DNA of 5,371 nt, taken from NCBI GenBank assembly GCA_945903675.1, contig CAMDOP010000238.1, forward strand, positions 1 to 5,371, in the 5' to 3' direction. Positions within the stretch are counted from its first letter, which is position 1, and the number at the start of each line of letters is the position of its first letter. The DNA comes from Crenothrix polyspora. GTDB taxonomy: Bacteria; Pseudomonadota; Gammaproteobacteria; Methylococcales; Methylomonadaceae. The position numbers and the translations under genes are program-made. Under the pieces are notes generated by a model. That model ran no database searches, was not told the origin of the DNA, and was given only the letters and a program-made list of their open reading frames with translations. This document shows positions 1-5,223 of this stretch, in pieces.

Positions 1-198
1 ATGCCAGCTTTAAGTGCCAAACAACACGACCCCCATGTAAGGGCTTATTTCCAACATCTTGTGGCTAATGGCAAAAAACCGTTACAGGCTGTCTGTGCCA
101 TTATGAGAAAATTAATTCACGCAATTCACGGGATGTTGAAAAATGACGAGCCTTTCGATAATACACGTTTCTATAAAATTCCGGTCTCGGCCGTATAG
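1..198 (+). CDS. IS110-family transposase, C-terminal fragment (cut by window edge)
   Basis: This is the last 65 residues of a transposase-like protein, ending in TAG at 196-198. The stretch from MPALSAKQHDPHVRAYF through the basic, helical GKKPLQAVCAIMRKLIHAI to the closing GMLKNDEPFDNTRFY matches the tail I know from IS110/IS116/IS902 transposases, downstream of the Transposase_20 (PF02371) domain. The DEDD RuvC-like domain and the catalytic serine region would lie further upstream and are not in the window. Full-length members have roughly 300-400 residues, so the ATG at position 1 is probably an internal methionine and the gene continues to the left. Whether the element is intact cannot be judged. 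Family assignment is by recognition of the tail only. IS110 enzymes work with a bridge RNA that pairs with target and donor DNA; none is visible here. Confidence 0.8.
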   Translation: MPALSAKQHDPHVRAYFQHLVANGKKPLQAVCAIMRKLIHAIHGMLKNDEPFDNTRFYKIPVSAV

Positions 199-247
199 TG
201 AAAAATGAACGTAAATACCTTTGACTTTGAACAGAGTATCTACAGTT
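1..247 (+). mobile_element. Right end of an IS110-group insertion sequence (partial)
   Basis: The transposase tail is followed by 49 non-coding bases. At 248 the sequence then becomes homologous to the interspersed repeat that is more complete at 1667-1950. I infer that the right end of the insertion sequence is at about 247. A short non-coding segment after the gene fits the IS110 group, whose long non-coding end and bridge RNA precede the gene. It does not fit the IS1111 group, where the long segment follows it. No terminal inverted repeats are expected for the IS110 group, and the left end is outside the window. The exact boundary is inferred from where homology begins. Confidence 0.55.
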
Positions 248-311
248 CTAATCCCAACAAAACCAGCGCTGCTCGACGCGGCAAACGAGAATAAAACAAC
301 GTTACTGCGTA
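248..311 (+). repeat. 3' tail fragment of the long interspersed repeat
   Basis: These 64 bases align without gaps to 1887-1950, with 57 of 64 identical by my count. Both start with CTAATCCCAACAAAACC and end with GCGTA, and they diverge on both sides of that span. The first three-quarters of the element seen at 1667-1886 is missing here, and the IS110 end sits directly to the left. This copy is more diverged from 1887-1950 than the copies at 1667 and 5224 are from each other over their shared part. Confidence 0.8.
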
Positions 312-313
312 AC
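291..313 (-). terminator. Weak candidate terminator for the leuB-like gene
   Basis: Read on the minus strand, the stem GTTAC-GCA-GTAAC (313 to 301) is followed by GTTGTTTTAT, 13 bases past the leuB-like stop codon. The stem has only 5 bp and the T-run is broken, so this is a weak intrinsic terminator at best. The stem is largely supplied by the end of the repeat fragment at 248-311. Confidence 0.25.
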
Positions 314-325
314 ATCAAATAATAT

Positions 326-1432
326 TTACACCCTTGGCATCAAACTTAATTTTTCAACAACTTTATCGCCAAACTCAGCGGTTGAAATCATTTTTACGCC
401 AGTACCGGGCTTAGAAAGATCAGCGGTTGAATAACCATCAGCAAACACACCTTGCATAGCCGCCCACACATTTTTAGCTTCTTCGGCCATATCAAAACTA
501 TTTTCTAACATCATCGCAACAGAACCAATCATAGAATACGGATTAGCAATGTTTTTTCCGGCGATATCAGGTGCAGAACCATGTGATGGTTCATAGTACG
601 CTTTATCATCACCCAAACAAGCAGAAGGCATTAGACCTAAGGAACCTAAAATACCGCCGCCTTGATCACTCAATATGTCACCGAACATATTTTCCATGAC
701 CATCACATCAAATTGAGTAGGTCTTAGGCATAAATTAGTTGCCGCAGAATCGACCAGTTGATGAATCACTTCAACATCAGGGTACTCAACAGCCACTTCA
801 TCAAGAATTTCATTCCAAAGTACACTAGATTTTAAGACATTACTTTTATGAATGTTATGCAGGATTTTCTTACGTTTTTGCGCTAATTTGAAGGCTTGAT
901 GCAAGATACGGCTAATTTGCAACTCATCATATTCCAGCGTTTCTTTAACATAACGCAAACCTTGCTCATTAATGCCAGATTCTTTATTACCGAAATACAG
1001 ACCGCCTACCAGTTCACGCACCATAATAATATCGATGCCTTCACCGATGATTTCAGCTTTGAGCGGCGAAAAATGAGCAATGGCTTTCGGTAAAAAAACT
1101 GGACGGAAGTTAGCGTAGGTATTGTAACGGCGACGTAGCGGTAATAAAGCACCACGTTCTGGCTGTTTATCGATAGGTATTTTTTTAGATTCTTCATGAC
1201 TTAAACCAATCGTACCTTTAAGTATGGCATCGGCTTGGTCACAAATGTCTATAGTCGCTTGTGGGAAAGCATCGCCAAATTCAAAATAAGCACAAGCACC
1301 GAAAGCTGCAGGCATTAATTCAAAAGTAACGTCATTGCGCTGTTCAATTAATTTAAGGACCTTGATAGCTTCTTTAGTAATTTCTGGGCCAATACCGTCA
1401 CCGGCTAACACTGCAATTTTGTAATTTTTCAT
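326..1432 (-). CDS. LeuB-like NAD-dependent 3-isopropylmalate/isocitrate-family dehydrogenase
   Basis: This 368-residue cytoplasmic enzyme belongs to the beta-hydroxyacid oxidative decarboxylase family (isopropylmalate, isocitrate, homoisocitrate and tartrate dehydrogenases). The GDGIGPE motif is at residues 11-17. The family's catalytic set is complete: R100, R110, R139, Y146, K196 (HKSNVL), D228, D252 and D256 (GDILSD). The loop HGSAPDIAG (284-292) carries D289, which marks NAD rather than NADP use. Length is normal for LeuB (about 350-370). The segment before the first arginine (PERGALLPLRRRYNTYANFRP) has one residue more than the classic LeuB P-E-x-G-L-L-x-L-R. Its LRRR-x3-YAN-x-RP style recalls homoisocitrate and isocitrate dehydrogenases. 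No leuA, leuC or leuD is adjacent. An automatic annotation would say leuB; family is certain, substrate is not, so I leave the symbol blank. No clear Shine-Dalgarno precedes the ATG, but the N-terminal MKNYKIAVLAGDGIGPE supports this start. Confidence 0.88.
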   Translation of the reverse strand: MKNYKIAVLAGDGIGPEITKEAIKVLKLIEQRNDVTFELMPAAFGACAYFEFGDAFPQATIDICDQADAILKGTIGLSHEESKKIPIDKQPERGALLPLRRRYNTYANFRPVFLPKAIAHFSPLKAEIIGEGIDIIMVRELVGGLYFGNKESGINEQGLRYVKETLEYDELQISRILHQAFKLAQKRKKILHNIHKSNVLKSSVLWNEILDEVAVEYPDVEVIHQLVDSAATNLCLRPTQFDVMVMENMFGDILSDQGGGILGSLGLMPSACLGDDKAYYEPSHGSAPDIAGKNIANPYSMIGSVAMMLENSFDMAEEAKNVWAAMQGVFADGYSTADLSKPGTGVKMISTAEFGDKVVEKLSLMPRV

Positions 1433-1469
1433 GTTTTATTTGAAGTTTGTGGATGATTCACAGAGTGAA

Positions 1470-1503
1470 GCGTTATAAAGCTGGGTATTTTACTTTATAA
1501 CGC
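1470..1503. promoter_or_regulatory. Perfect 11-bp inverted repeat upstream of the leuB-like gene (candidate operator)
   Basis: GCGTTATAAAG (1470-1480) and its exact complement CTTTATAACGC (1493-1503) are separated by 12 bp, and the near edge is 38 bp from the start codon. The arm centres are about 23 bp apart, roughly two helical turns, as expected for a dimeric regulator. Both arms contain TATAA-like bases that could serve as a minus-strand -10 element. For example, TATAAC with TTATAA 17 bp upstream is a poor match to a -35. No T-run follows on either strand, so a terminator is unlikely. The symmetry is observed; operator function is inferred. Confidence 0.45.
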
Positions 1504-1577
1504 CCCCGCCTAAAATAAAAAGTCATGGTTTTTTAAGTATATGTTTACTATGGGCTTAAAACACTCAACTAACAGTC

Positions 1578-1703
1578 ATGCAAAAATTAATCACTTGTAA
1601 CGTCGACTTACTCTCGTTTGCCGCGACTAGCACCGCAGATGTTGAAGTAGCCATTCAATCTATTAAAAAAAAACAAATAATGAGGTCGCTATCGCGACGA
1701 TAG
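1578..1703 (+). pseudogene. Short ORF running into the interspersed repeat (possible gene remnant)
   Basis: A 41-codon frame starts at ATG 1578 (MQKLITCNVDLLSFAATSTA...) and ends at TAG 1701-1703. The first 29 or so residues look like ordinary coding sequence. From about residue 31 the frame reads the A-run and the beginning of the repeat at 1667, so the end KKKQIMRSLSRR is repeat-encoded. No continuation is found beyond the repeat at 1951. It may be the start of a gene cut off by repeat insertion, or a chance frame. I do not recognise the protein, and there is no good ribosome binding site. Confidence 0.2.
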
Positions 1704-1950
1704 CTTTAATCGGGTATTCGCACCCGAAGGCGAGATACTTTCTTTTGCTCCGCCAAAAGAAAGTATCCAAAGAAAAGGCGGCTCGATTGCCGCTGCTTCC
1801 TGCGCTCCTCGGTTTTGTCGGGGGTCGGTAGAGAGGGCGTCCTGCCCTCCTACCGACGCGCGGCATCCATGCCTCGCCCCTTCGGGCTAATCCCAACAAA
1901 ACCTGCGGTGCTCGGCGCGGCAAACGAGACTAAAGCTACGTTACAGCGTA
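1667..1950 (+). repeat. Long interspersed repeat, most complete copy (about 284 bp)
   Basis: The left part is shared with 5224-5371 and the right part with 248-311. Boundaries are set by where those copies lose similarity: an A-run then CAAATAATGAGGTCGC on the left, GCGTA on the right. It is visibly richer in GC than the neighbouring genes and full of stems. These include GTCGC/GCGAC at 1685-1698, a perfect 11-bp stem with an 8-nt loop at 1736-1765 (TACTTTCTTTT / AAAAGAAAGTA), and a long stem with one bulge at 1825-1856. There are no convincing genes inside. The minus-strand open frame across it is a by-product of its composition. It may be a non-autonomous mobile or structured-RNA element; its origin is unknown to me. 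Confidence 0.85.
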
Positions 1951-1956
1951 TCGTCA

Positions 1957-1991
1957 GAATTTAAAATTTAGAATTTAGAATTTAGAATTTA
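1957..1991. repeat. Heptamer tandem repeat, 5 units of GAATTTA
   Basis: Five consecutive 7-bp units run from 1957 to 1991. Units 1, 3, 4 and 5 are GAATTTA and unit 2 is AAATTTA. The array sits exactly between the end of the long repeat (1950) and the start of the palindromic element (1996). It is AT-only apart from the G of each unit, so it could vary in copy number by slippage. Confidence 0.8.
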
Positions 1992-1995
1992 AAAA

Positions 1996-2073
1996 TATAG
2001 GATGCGCTGAGGAACGAAGCGCATCATTAGAGTTGCATCGATTGATGCGCCTCCTTCGTCGGCACATCCTATA
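1996..2073. repeat. 78-bp palindromic (REP/MITE-like) element
   Basis: The 31-bp arms 1996-2026 and 2043-2073 are inverted copies of each other, matching at 26 of 31 positions and perfectly over the outer 9 (TATAGGATG / CATCCTATA). The loop is 16 nt. The arms carry the GCGCATC core that is also present in the element at 4545-4608, though the two differ otherwise. Intergenic palindromes of this kind are typically dispersed in many copies. It lies 283 bp before dapC and codes for nothing evident. Confidence 0.75.
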
Positions 2074-2355
2074 ACTACTAGCAGTTAAGAAATTCAACTT
2101 GCGTTAGAACCGATTAAGGCCAATTATCCTGCACATTTGGCAAGCAACTAAAATAATTATGACAAGACCAAGCCCAAGATAAAAACTTACGGTAAAATAG
2201 CGGCAATGATTAAAGTGCGACTGTCTAAGATCCATTAAAAAAGATATCTGTTCCACTTACAAAACCAAAGTAGTTGCGTAGTCACTCATGTTGATCTTCC
2301 GACTCGCCAACGCCTGTCGGTTAATAGACAGCTTTTTTATCGTGAGTAACCAGCC
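2074..2355 (+). other. Intergenic leader region upstream of dapC
   Basis: These 282 bp hold no gene that I can support on either strand; frames are short and interrupted by stops. TAAAAT near 2193-2198 is a possible -10 element but lacks a convincing -35. The only structured piece is the hairpin at 2314-2338. The dapC promoter must lie in this interval or in the repeats to its left, and I cannot place it reliably. dapC has only a weak purine stretch (GTGAGT at 2341-2346) as ribosome binding site. Confidence 0.4.
2314..2338 (+). terminator. Weak hairpin plus T6 just upstream of dapC
   Basis: CTGTC (2314-2318), an 8-nt loop, GACAG (2327-2331), then C and six T residues (2333-2338) make a terminator-like layout ending 17 bp before the dapC start. 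The stem is only 5 bp, so efficiency would be low. With no gene upstream to terminate, it could be a leader attenuator, the end of a small RNA, or chance. Confidence 0.3.
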
Positions 2356-3594
2356 ATGACACCTAATTTAAAACAGTTACATCCCTATCCTTTTGAGAAA
2401 TTAGCTCAACTTAAAGCCGGTATTGTTCCGCCTGCCGACAAGTCAGCAATCGTCCTATCAATAGGCGAGCCTACTCACACAACGCCAGCTTTTATTGAAG
2501 AGGCTTTGTTAAAACATATCTCGGGTTTATCTAATTACCCAACCACCAAAGGCATCGTAGAGCTCAGACGCGCCATTGCTGATTGGTTAGCTCAACGCTT
2601 TCAGATTCCTTCAGTCGATATCAATCCTGAAACTCAAATTTTACCCGTCAGTGGCACACGCGAGGCTTTGTTTTCCTTTGCTCAGTTTTTAATTGATCCT
2701 AGCACTAAACCCATTGTTATCATGCCTAATCCTTTTTATCAGATCTATGAAGGTGCAGCATTATTAGCTGGGGCAGAACCTTACTTTTTAAATACGACTG
2801 AAGAGTCAGGATATTTACCTGATTTTGATGCTGTGCCGGTAGACATTTGGCAACGCTGCCAACTTATTTATATCTGCTCACCGGGTAATCCGAGTGGCGC
2901 GGTAATGAGCTCTGCGGATCATGAAAAACTCATTAACTTAGCCGAACAATACGATTTTGTCATCGCCTCCGATGAATGCTATAGCGAACTCTATGACGAT
3001 GAACAAAATCCACCTGCTGGTTTACTAGAGACGGCTTACCACATGGGCCATCATGACTTTAACCGTTGCGTGGTTTTTCATAGCTTATCTAAGCGTTCTA
3101 ATGCGCCGGGTTTACGCTCAGGATTTGTTGCAGGAGATGCTGAGCTATTAAATCAGTATTTTCAATATCGTACTTATCAAGGTTGCGCCATGCCTTTGCC
3201 TACCCAACATGCCAGCATTAAGGCTTGGCAGGATGAAGCGCATGTTATCGAAAATCGTCGCTTATACCGTGAAAAATTTGCCGCGTTCATCGCTATACTC
3301 GCAGAGGTCTGTACTATTAACAAACCAGCCGCTGGATTTTATGTCTGGCTAAAAATCCCCCAGCCTTCGGCCTCCCCCTTTGATAAAGGGGGACTGAGGG
3401 GGATTTCAGATACCGACTTTGCCCAGCAGCTATTTGCTAGGGAAAACATCACCGTGCTGCCCGGTAGTTTTTTGTCCCGTGAATTTCAAGGACTCAACCC
3501 TGGCCTCAACCATGTTAGAATTGCCTTAGTTGCTCCACTCGATGACTGCATAACAGCCGCTCATCGTATTAAAAATTTCCTTAACACACTATAA
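2356..3594 (+). CDS. dapC: N-succinyldiaminopimelate aminotransferase DapC
   Basis: A 412-residue, fold-type I, PLP-dependent class I/II aminotransferase of the cytoplasm. It converts N-succinyl-2-amino-6-oxopimelate with glutamate to N-succinyl-LL-diaminopimelate in the succinylase branch of lysine and murein-precursor synthesis. Visible motifs: GEP (37-39), SPGNPSG (175-181, N178 facing PLP), DECY (206-209), the PLP lysine K246 in SLSKRS, R254 in GLRSG, and R388 in HVRIA for the substrate carboxylate. The start is supported by the N-terminal pattern LxQLHPYPFEKL, usual for DapC. It is a little longer than the usual ~395-400 residues because residues about 335-350 (PQPSASPFDKGGLRGI) are encoded by a palindromic repeat. 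The reading frame resumes normally at SDTDFAQQLF. It is followed 9 bp later by dapD, the preceding pathway step, which strongly supports this specificity over other aminotransferases. Confidence 0.93.
   Translation: MTPNLKQLHPYPFEKLAQLKAGIVPPADKSAIVLSIGEPTHTTPAFIEEALLKHISGLSNYPTTKGIVELRRAIADWLAQRFQIPSVDINPETQILPVSGTREALFSFAQFLIDPSTKPIVIMPNPFYQIYEGAALLAGAEPYFLNTTEESGYLPDFDAVPVDIWQRCQLIYICSPGNPSGAVMSSADHEKLINLAEQYDFVIASDECYSELYDDEQNPPAGLLETAYHMGHHDFNRCVVFHSLSKRSNAPGLRSGFVAGDAELLNQYFQYRTYQGCAMPLPTQHASIKAWQDEAHVIENRRLYREKFAAFIAILAEVCTINKPAAGFYVWLKIPQPSASPFDKGGLRGISDTDFAQQLFARENITVLPGSFLSREFQGLNPGLNHVRIALVAPLDDCITAAHRIKNFLNTL
3353..3406. repeat. 54-bp palindromic repeat inserted in frame within dapC
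   Basis: The outer arms AAATCCCCC (3353-3361) and GGGGGATTT (3398-3406) enclose an inner perfect hairpin, TCCCCCTTT (3373-3381), loop GAT, AAAGGGGGA (3385-3393). The length is 54 bp, a multiple of three, so the dapC frame is kept. It encodes roughly residues 333-351. The C/G-run composition is unlike the flanking gene. The spot is between the strand GFYVWL and the helix TDFAQQLF, a position where related aminotransferases have only a short loop. Confidence 0.85.
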
Positions 3595-3603
3595 AGAAGA
3601 ATC

Positions 3604-4422
3604 ATGTCACAACTTGAAAACATTATTAACGAAGCTTTTGAACAACGCCTAGATCTTACACCCGCCAATGTTTCAGCAGAGATTCGCGCTGCCGTTACAG
3701 AAACTCTTAACCTGCTTGATCAAGGCGCGTTACGAGTCGCTGAAAAAATCGACGGCGACTGGGTGACTCATCAATGGCTAAAAAAAGCAGTCCTTTTATC
3801 CTTCAGAATCAACGAAAACCGCATGATGGATGGCGGCAATACTCGTTATTACGATAAAGTCGAATGCAAATATTCTAATTACACCGAAGAAGATTTCGCT
3901 AAAGCTGGTGTGCGCGTTGTACCTAATGCAGTTGCTCGTCACGGCTCATATATCGCACCCGGCGCTATATTAATGCCTTCTTACGTGAATATCGGCGCTT
4001 ATGTAGACAGCGGCACCATGGTTGATACTTGGGTTACCGTCGGTTCTTGTGCGCAAATTGGTAAAAATGTACATCTTTCTGGCGGTGTAGGTATCGGTGG
4101 TGTATTAGAGCCTTTACAAGCAGGCCCTACTATTATTGGCGACAACTGTTTTATTGGCGCTCGTTCTGAAATCGTAGAAGGCGTTGTTGTTGAAGATGGC
4201 TGCGTTATTTCCATGGGCGTTTATATCGGCCAAAGCACCAAAATTTTCAACCGCATGACTGGTGAAGTCAGTTTTGGTCGTATTCCAGCGGGCTCTGTGG
4301 TTGTTTCAGGTAATTTACCTTCAGCAGATGGCAGTTACAGTCTTTACTGTGCAGTTATTATCAAACAAGTTGATGAAAGAACTCGCAGCAAGACTGGGAT
4401 TAATGAATTGCTAAGAGATTAA
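3604..4422 (+). CDS. dapD: 2,3,4,5-tetrahydropyridine-2,6-dicarboxylate N-succinyltransferase DapD
   Basis: A 272-residue cytoplasmic acyltransferase, trimeric in the family, that transfers succinyl from succinyl-CoA to tetrahydrodipicolinate, committing it to the succinylase lysine/DAP pathway. The N-terminal helical domain (about 1-100) includes GDWVTHQWLKKAVLLSFR. A left-handed beta-helix of hexapeptide repeats spans about 103-235 (RHGSYIAPGAILMPSYVNIGA, VVVEDGCVISMGVYIG). The C-terminal part ends ERTRSKTGINELLRD. D141 (MVDTW) and E189 match residues implicated in catalysis in studied DapD enzymes. Length is normal (about 274 in E. coli), with no damage seen. It starts 9 bp after the dapC stop with a modest AAGAAGA ribosome binding site, so the two genes are probably one transcript. 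The gene order is the reverse of the reaction order. Confidence 0.97.
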   Translation: MSQLENIINEAFEQRLDLTPANVSAEIRAAVTETLNLLDQGALRVAEKIDGDWVTHQWLKKAVLLSFRINENRMMDGGNTRYYDKVECKYSNYTEEDFAKAGVRVVPNAVARHGSYIAPGAILMPSYVNIGAYVDSGTMVDTWVTVGSCAQIGKNVHLSGGVGIGGVLEPLQAGPTIIGDNCFIGARSEIVEGVVVEDGCVISMGVYIGQSTKIFNRMTGEVSFGRIPAGSVVVSGNLPSADGSYSLYCAVIIKQVDERTRSKTGINELLRD

Positions 4423-4704
4423 TTAGCTTTCTTATTGTTCCTCTACTCTGCACTTTGTGCAAAGTAAGTATTGCTGTGTGCCTGGAGTAAAACAGCTTTA
4501 GCTGTTTTAAAAAACAATAGTAAAAGCTCAGCACTCCAAGTTATGTAGGGTGGATAAGCAAAGCGCATCCACCATTGATGCCGGGTGCGCGTTGCTTATC
4601 CGGCCTACGGGTCACCGCCATTAATTTAACAATCTGCTTGGAAATTACACAAAACAAACCACGATTCACATCGTGCCTTAAAACATCTTCGAGTAAAACC
4701 TACT
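4423..4704 (+). other. Intergenic region between dapD and yehS
   Basis: No gene is visible in these 282 bp. It contains a small stem ACTTT-GTGC-AAAGT (4452-4465) and a 9-bp stem at 4489-4508 (AAAACAGCT-TT-AGCTGTTTT). GGAGT/ACTCC pairs (4484-4488 with 4533-4537) could enclose the latter. The palindromic element at 4545-4608 follows, then a 6-bp hairpin CACGAT-TCAC-ATCGTG (4660-4675) 30 bp before yehS. None of the hairpins is followed by a clear T-run on the plus strand. Transcription from dapD is therefore not obviously stopped, although the palindromes could protect or end the dapD mRNA. No convincing yehS promoter was found. Confidence 0.4.
4545..4608. repeat. 64-bp palindromic (REP-like) element downstream of dapD
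   Basis: The arms 4545-4570 and 4583-4608 are inverted copies matching at 22 of 26 positions; two of the four mismatches can form G-U pairs in RNA. The arms run from GTAGG at the outside through GGATAAGCAA to GCGCA inside, around a 12-nt loop. It is a different subtype from the element at 1996-2073 but shares the GCGCA core. GTAGG...GGATAAGC...GCGCATCC is a pattern I recall as common between genes in gammaproteobacteria, not verified by search. Confidence 0.75.
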
Positions 4705-5178
4705 ATGATTAACAACGATGTATTACGCCGAGTCCGCTATGCTTTAGAGCTTAGCGACCAAACCATGATTGAAATATTTGCCTTAAATGATGTCGTGATC
4801 GAACGTGATGAGTTACTACACCTACTCAAAAAAGATAACCTAGAAGGTTATATTGAACTTGATAATGAGCGTATGGATGCGTTTTTGAAAGGACTGATTA
4901 CCTTTAAAAGAGGTGTGCTAGAAACTCCGCACGGCCAAACTAAGCCAGCAGAATTACCACTCACCAATAACAGCATACTTAAAAAATTAAGAATCGCTTT
5001 AGACTTTAAAGAAGACGATATGCTAAGTACTTTACAGCTAGCGGACTTTAAAATATCAAAGGGCGAGCTGAGTGCTTTTTTTAGACAAAAAGGTCATAAA
5101 AATTATCGCGAATGCGGCGACCAAATTATTAGAAATTTCCTGCAAGGTCTTACTATGCGCTTTAGAGAACAAGACTGA
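4705..5178 (+). CDS. yehS: YehS-family protein of unknown function (DUF1456)
   Basis: A 157-residue soluble protein, close in length and pattern to E. coli YehS (about 156). It is a tandem duplication. Residues 3-70 start NNDVLRRVRYALELSDQTMIEIF; residues 88-155 start NNSILKKLRIALDFKEDDML. Each half ends in a FLxGL segment (60-64 FLKGL, 145-149 FLQGL). The second half contains the family signature HKNYRECGDQIIRNFL (131-146). No signal peptide, membrane segment or catalytic motif is visible, and the molecular function is not known to me. The ATG at 4705 fits the family N-terminus; GAG at 4691-4693 is a weak ribosome binding site. It is separated from dapD by 282 bp containing a REP-like element, so it is probably an independent unit. 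It is followed 45 bp later by the long repeat. Confidence 0.9.
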   Translation: MINNDVLRRVRYALELSDQTMIEIFALNDVVIERDELLHLLKKDNLEGYIELDNERMDAFLKGLITFKRGVLETPHGQTKPAELPLTNNSILKKLRIALDFKEDDMLSTLQLADFKISKGELSAFFRQKGHKNYRECGDQIIRNFLQGLTMRFREQD

Positions 5179-5223
5179 ACAACGCCTATTAATAACTGAT
5201 GTTACGCAGCCATGCAGTGGTTT

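Noticed and set aside
205..294. 29-codon plus-strand frame (MNVNTFDFEQSIYSSNPNK...) after the transposase
   Set aside because: It straddles the inferred IS end and the repeat fragment, has no ribosome binding site, and its second half is repeat sequence.
112..318. 68-codon minus-strand open frame over the transposase tail and repeat fragment
   Set aside because: It is antisense to the recognisable IS110 coding sequence and then runs through the repeat; no family resemblance.
896..1197. Two alternative-frame ORFs within the leuB-like gene (896-1093 plus, 1006-1197 minus)
   Set aside because: Both overlap the motif-rich part of the dehydrogenase and have no recognisable protein features.
1663..1923. 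86-codon minus-strand open frame across the long repeat
   Set aside because: It lies almost wholly within the interspersed repeat, follows its stems and is rich in Arg/Pro/Gly with no domain. The same frame would recur in every copy of the repeat, so it is more likely a by-product of composition than a gene.
2074..2355. Lysine riboswitch upstream of dapC
   Set aside because: I could not recognise the conserved core or the expected series of long helices; only one 5-bp stem with a T-run is present. A covariance search with the lysine riboswitch model would settle it.
3999..4214. 71-codon minus-strand frame inside dapD
   Set aside because: It is the antisense of the hexapeptide-repeat region, rich in Pro/Thr/Ser as expected from the complement of Gly/Val codons; dapD is plainly the real gene.
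4489..4508. AAAACAGCT-TT-AGCTGTTTT hairpin as a dapD terminator
   Set aside because: The stem is AT-rich, the loop is 2 nt, and it is followed by A residues rather than a T-run on the plus strand. Kept only as a hairpin in the intergenic description.
5198..5209. 12-base match GATGTTACGCAG, inverted relative to 305-316
   Set aside because: One inverted 12-mer match is about what chance gives in a window of this size, and it extends past the repeat boundary on one side only. Its resemblance to sequence near integron aadA cassettes is not backed by any integron feature here.
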